From an uncultured Elusimicrobia bacterium (lineage in GTDB: Bacteria > Elusimicrobiota > Endomicrobiia > Endomicrobiales > Endomicrobiaceae), in the NCBI GenBank assembly GCA_937916125.1, contig CALGGE010000001.1:1-5448 (forward strand): a stretch of 5,448 bases of DNA, read 5' to 3'. Under the pieces are notes generated by a model. That model was not told the origin of the DNA. It worked only from the letters and a program-made list of their open reading frames with translations, and did not search any database. Positions within the stretch are counted from its first letter, which is position 1, and each line of letters begins with the position of its first letter. A program made the position numbers and the translations under genes. Of this stretch, positions 1 through 5,272 are shown in pieces.

Positions 1-34
1 GTGACTGGAGTTCAGACGTGTGCTCTTCCGATCT
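1..34. other. Illumina TruSeq adapter remnant (artefact)
   Basis: The first 34 bases, beginning GTGACTGGAGTTCAGACGTG and ending TCTTCCGATCT, are the standard Illumina TruSeq Read 2 adapter sequence. They are not genomic. Read in frame 1 they give the peptide VTGVQTCALPIS, a known contaminant string at the ends of database proteins, and they create a false GTG start for the gene fragment that follows. Genomic sequence begins at base 35. The adapter also suggests that this is the true left end of an assembled contig rather than a cut from a longer one. Confidence 0.97.
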
Positions 35-261
35 CCTATATAATTAGTGGCAACGAAGGGCTTGCTACCCCTGGTTCAGGAGATGTATTAGCAGGCATAG
101 TAGCCTCATTTATAGGTCAAAATGTTAATAATGATCCTGATATTGCCCCTATTGCTGCTACACATCTGCATGGACGGGCAGGCAGACTTGCCAGTGAAAG
201 CAAAGGCATTAGAGGCGTACTTGCAAGTGATATTATTGAGGAGCTTAGAGTACTCCTATAG
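35..261 (+). CDS. nnrD: NAD(P)H-hydrate dehydratase, C-terminal fragment
   Basis: This is the last ~74 residues of an ADP-dependent NAD(P)HX dehydratase (YjeF C-terminal, ribokinase-like fold). The enzyme dehydrates damaged NADHX/NADPHX back to NADH/NADPH in the cytoplasm, usually paired with the epimerase NnrE. Seen in the sequence: the GNEGLATPGSGDVLAGIVAS segment, with the GSGD anion-hole and catalytic Asp motif at bases 73-84; HLHGRAG at 163-183; and the C-terminal GVLASDIIEELRVLL, all typical of the family in this order and spacing. The N-terminal ~200 residues of the dehydratase domain, and any fused epimerase domain, are missing because the contig starts here. The apparent GTG start belongs to the adapter. 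GC is about 44% by hand count, higher than most sampled stretches of the following genes, and codons such as CCT and TCA are favoured. That may only reflect a conserved housekeeping gene. Confidence 0.9.
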
Positions 262-287
262 GAAATCGTTGATACCAGAAATAATAA

Positions 288-311
288 TTGATTTATAAAA
301 AATAGTATAAT
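288..311 (+). promoter_or_regulatory. weak candidate promoter of the lipoprotein operon
   Basis: A perfect TATAAT lies at 306-311, 40 bases before the lpoB start, in the AT-rich gap after nnrD. No good -35 hexamer sits 16-18 bases upstream: TTGATT at 288-293 is only 12 bases away, and TTGATA at 269-274 is too far for this -10 (it is 19 bases from TATAAA at 294-299). A short palindrome GATAAGTTATC (317-327) follows and could be an operator, but this is unsupported. A promoter is expected here because no other signal starts the operon. Confidence 0.35.
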
Positions 312-338
312 AATAAGATAAGTTATCATTCAATAAAT

Positions 339-344
339 AAGGGG
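339..344 (+). promoter_or_regulatory. ribosome binding site of lpoB-like gene
   Basis: AAGGGG sits 7 bases before the ATG at 352. It fixes that ATG as the start, which is also the one that gives a full signal peptide. Confidence 0.75.
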
Positions 345-351
345 TATAAAA

Positions 352-957
352 ATGAAAAAGTACTTATTGTTGTTGTGTGCATTATGTTTATCGTTATCTC
401 TTGCGGCATGTTCTTCTACACCGAAAGTTACAAGAGTAGCCGAAGACGAAGTTATCGATTTAAGCGGCAATTGGAACGATACCGATTCCAACCTTGTTGC
501 AGACGAAATGGTAAAAGATTCCGTTAAAAGACCTTGGCTTGATAATTTCATAAAAACAAAACAAACCAAACCGAGAATTGTCGTCGGAACAATTCTTAAC
601 AAAAGCGACGAGCATATAAGCACCGAAACTTTTACGAAAGATTTGGAAATAGCACTTCTTAACACGGGTAAAGCAACATTTGTAGCGTCGAAAGATCAGA
701 AAGACGAAATAAGAAAAGAAAAACTCGATCAGGCGGATTTTGCAGACCCGGCAACCGTAAAGAAAATGGGTAAAGAAATCGGTGCGGACTTTATGTTGAA
801 AGGACAGATTAATACAATTACCGACGCCGTAAAAAATACGACATTGAAATACTATCAGGTAGAGCTTGAACTTATAGATATCGAAACAAGCGAAAAAGTT
901 TGGATAGGTCAGAAAAAAATAAAAAAAGTCGTCGGGAAAAGCAAATATAAAGCATAA
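352..957 (+). CDS. lpoB: LpoB-type penicillin-binding protein activator lipoprotein
   Basis: A 201-residue outer-membrane lipoprotein of the LpoB family (COG3417). In E. coli LpoB (213 aa) reaches from the outer membrane through the peptidoglycan to stimulate the bifunctional synthase PBP1b. Seen here: signal peptide 1-19 with lipobox LAAC and acylated Cys20; a short linker; the DLSGNWNDTDSNLVADEMV segment (36-54), common in non-enteric LpoB proteins; and a C-terminal alpha/beta domain from about residue 73, with KPRIVVGTILNKSDEHIST (73-91), EIGADFMLKGQI (142-153) and the terminal strand pair YYQVELELIDIETSEKVWIG (167-186). The linker is shorter than in E. coli, so the reach across the periplasm may differ. 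It ends in tandem TAA TAA stops, 6 bases before the next lipoprotein gene. Family assignment is firm. The partner synthase is not in the window, so PBP activation is inferred from the family. The symbol is used by homology. Confidence 0.83.
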   Translation: MKKYLLLLCALCLSLSLAACSSTPKVTRVAEDEVIDLSGNWNDTDSNLVADEMVKDSVKRPWLDNFIKTKQTKPRIVVGTILNKSDEHISTETFTKDLEIALLNTGKATFVASKDQKDEIRKEKLDQADFADPATVKKMGKEIGADFMLKGQINTITDAVKNTTLKYYQVELELIDIETSEKVWIGQKKIKKVVGKSKYKA

Positions 958-963
958 TAAATA

Positions 964-2403
964 ATGTCATTAAACAGCATTAAACATTTCTTATTATTTT
1001 TAGTTTGTGTAATTTTAACTTCATGTGCAACTACTAAAGTAGAAGAGTTTTATGGTCATTTGGCACCGCTTATAGAAGAACGGGATATAAGCGGTGCAGT
1101 CAGTTATGTAAGCAATTTCTATAACGGTGCCGACAAGTATAACAAACTTTTATATTCTTTGGAACTGGGATATCTTTATCACATTAATAAAAATTATAAA
1201 GAATCCAATATCGTTTTTGAAAATGCAAAATCATTATATTCTTTGCAGGATTACACTTCAAAAGTTTTTAATAACGGAAGTCTTTTGCCTAAATATTATC
1301 AGGGCGAAGATTTCGAAATGGCATACACAAATGTTTTCTGTGCATTAAATTATATAAAATTGAGAAAGAAAAACGAGTCCGCCGTAGAAGCACGACAGAT
1401 AAACAACCTGTTTAATAAAATTAAATTGACCGACGAAAATGCCATATACAAAGATGATCCGTTTATCAGATATTTTATGGGGCTGATTTATGAAAATGCC
1501 GGTTATTATAACGATGCGATGGTTTCTTACAAAATAGCCTTAAGGGCTTACGCAGATTATAACATTGTAAAAGTTTCCGTTCCGCAGGATTTGTTAAACA
1601 GGCTTTATACTCTGTACAAATACTATTCTTTAAACGAAGAGGCTGAAGAACTTAAAACAAACTATCCGAAAACGGAAAGAATAAAATTCGGCGAGTGCGG
1701 AACTCTTATAATTTTGAACTATAACGGTATTGCTCCCAAGAAAGCAGAACAGGTTATACAAATTCCGTTTGATAATGCTTGGAAAAAGTACTATAATACT
1801 AATAACGATTACAGAAATAAAATTATCGGAGAGTTTGGTATCAGGTATATTTCGGCTGCGTTTCCGAAATACGAGAGGTACGATAACAAAATAAAATATT
1901 TTACGACGGAAATTACAAATTCCGAACAGCCCGGCGAGAAATATTTTGCGGAAAGTTATTTGGCAACGGATATCGGCACTATAATGGAAAAAACTCTCGA
2001 GCTTAACTATAAAATGACTTTTTATTCCAGAATAAACGGTTATGTTGTCGGTATGAAAGAAATAGAAGAAATTCGTCGCTCTTACGAAGAGAAAAGAAAA
2101 GATATTTACAACCAAAATATGTTGAAAGAAACAAAAAGAAAACTTCTTGAAGATTTACGAAAAGAAACCGTAACAAGAATAAGCGACATCAAAGCAAGTT
2201 TGGAGAATTTAAATTCGGTTGATTTGAAATCGTGGAGAAGTTTACCCGAAACAATAAATATGGCGAATTTAAGTTTGGCTCCGGGAAAATATACCGGCAT
2301 TATAAAATATTTTGACTCTTATAAAAATATCGTTGCAACAAAAGAAATTAAATTCAAAATACGCAGAGGAAGAAACAGGTTTATAACGACAATCAGCAAT
2401 TAA
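964..2403 (+). CDS. TPR lipoprotein, COG3014-like, first paralogue
   Basis: A 479-residue predicted lipoprotein: signal peptide 1-20, lipobox LTSC, Cys21. Two TPR-like helical pairs are visible at about 61-93 (LLYSLELGYLYHINKNYKES) and 166-196 (PFIRYFMGLIYENAGYYNDA). Then come a beta-rich core with CGTLIILNYNGIAPKK (245-260) and AAFPKYERY (298-306), a charged helical stretch 364-416 rich in Glu, Lys and Arg that is probably a coiled coil, and the terminal block SWRSLPETINMANLSLAPG (423-441). It resembles the uncharacterised COG3014 family, which in my recollection also neighbours lpoB in vibrios and relatives. No enzymatic motif is seen. The start has no clear Shine-Dalgarno sequence (the upstream bases are TAATAAATA) and lies 6 bases past the lpoB stop in the same frame, so translation probably depends on coupling. 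It is paralogous to the next gene. A role in the cell envelope, perhaps assisting LpoB, is inference. Confidence 0.75.
   Translation: MSLNSIKHFLLFLVCVILTSCATTKVEEFYGHLAPLIEERDISGAVSYVSNFYNGADKYNKLLYSLELGYLYHINKNYKESNIVFENAKSLYSLQDYTSKVFNNGSLLPKYYQGEDFEMAYTNVFCALNYIKLRKKNESAVEARQINNLFNKIKLTDENAIYKDDPFIRYFMGLIYENAGYYNDAMVSYKIALRAYADYNIVKVSVPQDLLNRLYTLYKYYSLNEEAEELKTNYPKTERIKFGECGTLIILNYNGIAPKKAEQVIQIPFDNAWKKYYNTNNDYRNKIIGEFGIRYISAAFPKYERYDNKIKYFTTEITNSEQPGEKYFAESYLATDIGTIMEKTLELNYKMTFYSRINGYVVGMKEIEEIRRSYEEKRKDIYNQNMLKETKRKLLEDLRKETVTRISDIKASLENLNSVDLKSWRSLPETINMANLSLAPGKYTGIIKYFDSYKNIVATKEIKFKIRRGRNRFITTISN
1471..1517 (+). repeat. near-identical tract shared with the downstream paralogue (copy 1)
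   Basis: These 47 bases match 2926-2972 with a single difference (A1486 versus G2941, giving Ile versus Val). The tract encodes the second TPR helix pair, YFMGLIYENAGYYNDA, at codons 170-185, and contains no synonymous change. Confidence 0.9.
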
Positions 2404-2415
2404 ACAAGAGGTTAA

Positions 2416-3921
2416 ATGAAAAAACTCAAATGTTTACTAATCTTATCTGCCGTAATATTTATCGTCTCCTGCGGCGGGCTGAACAGCTATTTTTATAAAT
2501 TGGAAGAATCCATAATTAAAAACGATTACAATAAAACTAAAGAATTAATTATGGAATCCAAAGACAGCTACGGCGGGAAAAATGAATTTTTGTATTATCT
2601 TGATTTAGGTTTTACGGAACATTTGGCGGGTGATTACGAGCAAAGTAATAAGAGCTTTGAAGAAGCAAAAAAGATATACGATAAAAATTATACGAAAAGT
2701 ATTTCCGCAGGAGCTTTTTCTCTGTTTGCAAACGATAACGTTATACCGTATTACGGACATCCTTATGAGATTTCTTATGTTAACGTTATTTGTGCATTAA
2801 ATTATATTCTTCAGGGGCAAAATAACGAAGCCGTAGTTGAGGCAAGACAGGCAGATAATCTTTTCAAAAAAATAAATGCCGACAGCAACGGGAAAGCTTT
2901 TTATAATGACGATCCTTTTATAAAATATTTTATGGGGCTGGTTTATGAAAATGCCGGTTATTATAACGATGCTTTAATCTCTTATAAGTCCGCTTTGAAA
3001 AATTATGATACAAGCATTTATACACCGGAACAACAGGATTACAGTTTTTATTCTCAAAAGAAAAAAGATAATGTAAATATCGGGTACAGTCTTTCCGCTC
3101 CGAAAGATTTACTTTACAGTCTGTTTGATATGTATGATTATTTGGGGTTCGATTCGGAAGCATACGAACTTAAATATAAATATTCTTCCGTATTTGACGG
3201 CAGAGTAAAACCGGCACGAAATTGCGGAGAACTTATTATAATAAATTATAACGGTTTGTCGCCTAAAAAAGTGGATAGCGTAATAGAGTTGGCATTTTCA
3301 AAAGCGTGGGTATATTTTAATGCTGAGAGCGTTAATTCAAAAGAGCAGGACGATGTAAACAAAGTACGTTCCGCCGTTGCCGCAGGGCTTTCGGGAGATT
3401 ATATAAAAGTGGCTTTTCCGAAATACGAAAGATACGGCAATCAAATTTCAAATTTTGCTTTAGAGGAAATCGACGAATCGACAAAAACGGCTTTCGGTAA
3501 CAATTATTACGGGTTTGCCGCCGCGGATATGGGGACATTAATGATAAGTGCATTACAGAGGGAAAATCTTGCGATTTATTCCAAAACAATTGCAAGAGCC
3601 GTAGGCAGATATGTTATTGCAAAAGTTGTTGCGGATCAGGTTCGTCAGAACGAAAGCAAAGATACATACGGTTTGTTGGGAGCTTTAACGCAGGCGACAT
3701 TAAATGTAGCAAACTCCATGCTTGAAAAAGCCGACAAACGTTCTTGGCGTACGTTGCCCGAAAAGATAAATATGGCAAGAATATATTTGCCCGAAGGACA
3801 GCACGCATTTAACGTAAAATATATAAACTCATTTAAAGATGTAATTTATACAAATAAAATAACGGCAGAAATCAAAAAGGGTAAGAAAACTTTTGTGATA
3901 ACAAAATCGTACCGAAACTAA
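2416..3921 (+). CDS. TPR lipoprotein, COG3014-like, second paralogue
   Basis: A 501-residue predicted lipoprotein: signal peptide 1-18, lipobox IVSC, Cys19. It aligns with the preceding protein along its length: VNVICALNYI (122-131), NNEAVVEARQADNLFKKI (136-153), DDPFIKYFMGLVYENAGYYN (165-184, TPR-like), CGELIIINYNGLSPKK (270-285), VAFPKYERYGNQI (332-344) and ADKRSWRTLPEKINMARIYL (439-458). It has about 21 extra residues at 198-228. Its region 370-435 is Ala/Gly/hydrophobic (AAADMGTLM, TIARAVGRYVIAKVVADQV), unlike the charged helix in the first paralogue. The ADxRSWRTLP signature makes this the more canonical COG3014 member. An AAGAGG ribosome binding site at 2406-2411 ends 4 bases before the ATG, and the gap from the previous stop is 12 bases, so co-transcription is likely. 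The molecular function of the family is unknown to me. Association with peptidoglycan synthesis is inferred from lpoB next door. Confidence 0.78.
   Translation: MKKLKCLLILSAVIFIVSCGGLNSYFYKLEESIIKNDYNKTKELIMESKDSYGGKNEFLYYLDLGFTEHLAGDYEQSNKSFEEAKKIYDKNYTKSISAGAFSLFANDNVIPYYGHPYEISYVNVICALNYILQGQNNEAVVEARQADNLFKKINADSNGKAFYNDDPFIKYFMGLVYENAGYYNDALISYKSALKNYDTSIYTPEQQDYSFYSQKKKDNVNIGYSLSAPKDLLYSLFDMYDYLGFDSEAYELKYKYSSVFDGRVKPARNCGELIIINYNGLSPKKVDSVIELAFSKAWVYFNAESVNSKEQDDVNKVRSAVAAGLSGDYIKVAFPKYERYGNQISNFALEEIDESTKTAFGNNYYGFAAADMGTLMISALQRENLAIYSKTIARAVGRYVIAKVVADQVRQNESKDTYGLLGALTQATLNVANSMLEKADKRSWRTLPEKINMARIYLPEGQHAFNVKYINSFKDVIYTNKITAEIKKGKKTFVITKSYRN
2926..2972 (+). repeat. near-identical tract shared with the upstream paralogue (copy 2)
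   Basis: The partner of 1471-1517: 46 of 47 bases are identical, in the same codon frame (codons 171-186), 1455 bases downstream. The only change is G2941 (Val codon) for A1486 (Ile codon). Confidence 0.9.
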
Positions 3922-3955
3922 AAATCGCTTTGTTATTTCAGAGGTTCTAAGAATA

Positions 3956-4519
3956 ATGAAAATAAAATATGAAGATGTTTTAGTCCGGATGGGTGCAAAT
4001 AAATATATTACGAAAATAGATGACAAAATGAAAAATCTCATTTTGGAAAATATTTCTCTTGCCGAAAAACTTTTACAGCCGAAATATGCCGTATCTTTCG
4101 CAAAGAAAAATATTGTCGGAGATGTCATATATCTTGACGATTTTGCAATACTGAGCAAAGACATATTTAAACTTCTTGAAAATTGCAATACCGTATGCGG
4201 TCTTATTGCCACTATAGGTTTGCCTATAGATACGAAAATTTCCGATATGCTTGAAAAGAAAGATATCTTACAGGCTTTTATTCTCGATTCCATAGGTTCT
4301 GTTGCAGTTGAACAATTGGTAGAAAGTATCTGCAACGATATCAGGCAAAAGTACGGAGAAACAACTTTTCGTTTTTCGCCCGGATACGGCGACTGGGGTT
4401 TGCAAAATCAGCCTGCATTTTTACACTGGCTTGGAGCTGAGAAAACGGGCGTAATACTTTCTTCATCGTATCAAATGGTCCCCCGCAAATCAGTCTCTGC
4501 AATCATGGGAATAAAATAA
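3956..4519 (+). CDS. stand-alone methionine synthase reactivation-domain protein
   Basis: A 187-residue cytoplasmic protein equivalent to the C-terminal AdoMet-binding activation domain of B12-dependent methionine synthase (MetH, PF02965). That domain reductively re-methylates cob(II)alamin with AdoMet after the cofactor is oxidised. Seen here: the AdoMet-binding RxxPGYGDW motif at 139-147 (RFSPGYGDW, matching the RxxxGY motif of E. coli MetH), the preceding helix LDSIGSVAVEQ (110-120), and the C-terminal SSSYQMVPRKSVSAIMGIK (169-187). In full-length MetH this domain is the last ~330 residues of ~1200. A short free-standing form is known from Thermotoga and various anaerobes, where MetH lacks the domain. 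The window holds no MetH catalytic, B12-binding or homocysteine-binding module, so the partner is elsewhere. A possible ribosome binding site AGAGG (3940-3944) is 11 bases before the ATG. It follows the lipoproteins by 34 bases with no terminator between, and may be co-transcribed without sharing their function. Confidence 0.86.
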   Translation: MKIKYEDVLVRMGANKYITKIDDKMKNLILENISLAEKLLQPKYAVSFAKKNIVGDVIYLDDFAILSKDIFKLLENCNTVCGLIATIGLPIDTKISDMLEKKDILQAFILDSIGSVAVEQLVESICNDIRQKYGETTFRFSPGYGDWGLQNQPAFLHWLGAEKTGVILSSSYQMVPRKSVSAIMGIK

Positions 4520-4558
4520 TTGTAATGTTTTTATATAAATATTATAAAGGACTAAAAA

Positions 4559-5032
4559 ATGAAAATAAGAAAAGCCGATACAAAAGATATTGCCGGAATA
4601 CTTAAGCTTCTGGTACAGGTCGATATGGTACACCATAACGGACGTCCCGATCTTTTTAAAGGACCGGCAACAAAATACAATGAAGAAGAACTTAAACAGC
4701 TTATAAAGAACGATTCTTCCCCGATTTTTGTTTGCGTTGACGAAAACGATGCTGTTTTGGGACACGCATTTTGTATTCACAAACAAGAAAAAAATAATTC
4801 GGTTCTGACTGATGTTAAAACATTATACATAGATGATATTTGCGTTGACGAACAAAATCGCAGGAAACATATAGGGAAAATGCTTTATGAGTATGTTCTT
4901 AATTATGCCAAAGCGGGTGGTTTTTATAACGTTACTTTAAATGTTTGGGAATGTAATCCCGAAGCGGCAAAATTTTATAAATCTTTAGGATTTACTCCTC
5001 AAAAAACAACGCTTGAAAAAATTTTATTTTAA
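4559..5032 (+). CDS. GNAT-family N-acetyltransferase
   Basis: A 157-residue single-domain GNAT enzyme, expected to transfer an acetyl group from acetyl-CoA to an amine in the cytoplasm. Seen here: N-terminal strand and helix MKIRKADTKDIAGILKLL (1-18), typical of GNAT motif C; HHNGRPDLFK (25-34), a signature shared by one GNAT subgroup; motif A with strand LYIDDICVDE (89-98) and the pyrophosphate-binding loop NRRKHIGKML (100-109); and motif B, NVTLNVWECNPEAAKFYKSL (124-143) followed by GF. The acetyl-CoA site looks intact, so the protein is probably active. Substrate cannot be told: small molecule, antibiotic or protein amine are all possible. A good ribosome binding site AAAGGA (4546-4551) lies 7 bases before the ATG. 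The gap after the preceding gene is 39 bases without terminator or convincing promoter. Downstream lies the non-coding RNA region. Confidence 0.85.
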   Translation: MKIRKADTKDIAGILKLLVQVDMVHHNGRPDLFKGPATKYNEEELKQLIKNDSSPIFVCVDENDAVLGHAFCIHKQEKNNSVLTDVKTLYIDDICVDEQNRRKHIGKMLYEYVLNYAKAGGFYNVTLNVWECNPEAAKFYKSLGFTPQKTTLEKILF

Positions 5033-5039
5033 AATATTT

Positions 5040-5058
5040 GGAAATTTCAAAAATTTCC
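5040..5058. promoter_or_regulatory. A/T-rich inverted repeat: UP element or weak terminator
   Basis: GGAAATTT (5040-5047), CAA, AAATTTCC (5051-5058) is a perfect 8-base inverted repeat starting 7 bases after the acetyltransferase stop. No T-run follows, so it is a poor intrinsic terminator. It lies about 38-59 bases before the predicted start site at ~5096, exactly where an UP element contacts RNA polymerase alpha subunits, and its A and T tracts suit that role. It could also bind a regulator. Confidence 0.5.
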
Positions 5059-5060
5059 TG

Positions 5061-5089
5061 TTGATAAAAATTTAAATCTGTGCTATAAT
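5061..5089 (+). promoter_or_regulatory. near-consensus sigma-70 promoter with extended -10
   Basis: TTGATA (5061-5066, five of six consensus bases), a 17-base spacer, then a perfect TATAAT (5084-5089) preceded by TGC (5081-5083), the extended -10 element. The A/T-rich block just upstream could act as an UP element. Transcription would start near 5095-5097. This is by far the best promoter in the window, and no protein gene follows it, which points to an RNA product. Confidence 0.82.
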
Positions 5090-5113
5090 AAGAAGTGTAA
5101 ACTTAATATTTGA

Positions 5114-5185
5114 TGTTTTTGGATCTTCTGCGAGAGGTAGAAGACCGCTTTTGTGAAAGCAAAAGAGGTAGGAACTCCAAAAACA
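5114..5185 (+). other. three-way junction RNA fold within the ncRNA
   Basis: P1 pairs UGUUUUUGGA (5114-5123) with UCCAAAAACA (5176-5185), 10 perfect pairs. P2 pairs UCUUCU (5124-5129) with AGAAGA (5139-5144), extendable by G5130-U5138 and a C-G pair to leave a GAGA- or GAGAG-type loop. P3 pairs CCGCUUUUGU (5145-5154) with GCAAAAGAGG (5159-5168), with one G-A mismatch and one U-G closing pair, capped by a GAAA tetraloop (5155-5158). P1/P2 and P2/P3 abut with no linker. Only P3/P1 has one, UAGGAAC (5169-5175). AGAGGTAG occurs twice (5133-5140 and 5164-5171). GG 5121-5122 could instead pair with CC 5145-5146, an alternative fold. Confidence 0.65.
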
Positions 5186-5204
5186 GTTGCTTAAATTTTG
5201 TAGG

Positions 5205-5232
5205 AATAAATCAGAGGCTATGTTGATTTATT
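5205..5232 (+). other. A/U-rich hairpin, possible early terminator
   Basis: AATAAATCA (5205-5213) and TGATTTATT (5224-5232) form a perfect 9-bp stem with loop GAGGCTATGT, followed by TTTATGATTTT. The stem has a single G-C pair, so termination would be weak. It is either an internal helix of the longer RNA or the end of a ~140-nt form. Confidence 0.45.
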
Positions 5233-5245
5233 TTTATGATTTTAT

Positions 5246-5269
5246 CTTTCGCTCCTTTGCGAGCGAAAG
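5246..5269 (+). other. 9-bp hairpin
   Basis: CTTTCGCTC (5246-5254) pairs perfectly with GAGCGAAAG (5261-5269) around a six-base loop CTTTGC. It stands 3 bases before the terminator stem and could stack on it. No T-run follows on either strand, so it is not itself a terminator. Confidence 0.6.
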
Positions 5270-5272
5270 GCA

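Noticed and set aside
317..327. Palindrome GATAAGTTATC before lpoB as an operator
   Set aside because: Only 5-bp arms in an AT-rich gap; easily chance.
1630..2115. 161-codon open frame on the minus strand
   Set aside because: Antisense shadow of the first TPR lipoprotein gene: Phe/Ile-rich composition and no motif.
3829..4335. 168-codon open frame on the minus strand
   Set aside because: Antisense to the end of the second lipoprotein gene and the reactivation-domain gene, both of which have clear family motifs on the + strand.
4520..4548. TTGTAA and TATAAA, 17 bases apart, as a promoter for the acetyltransferase
   Set aside because: The -10 box would overlap the ribosome binding site, leaving no leader with the site intact. 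Probably chance in an AT-rich gap.
5096..5240. Known riboswitch classes (lysine, glutamine, THF, purine, Mn2+ yybP-ykoY, c-di-GMP) for the three-way junction
   Set aside because: Short likenesses such as GAGGTAG were noticed, but none of the conserved core sequences of these classes is present in order.
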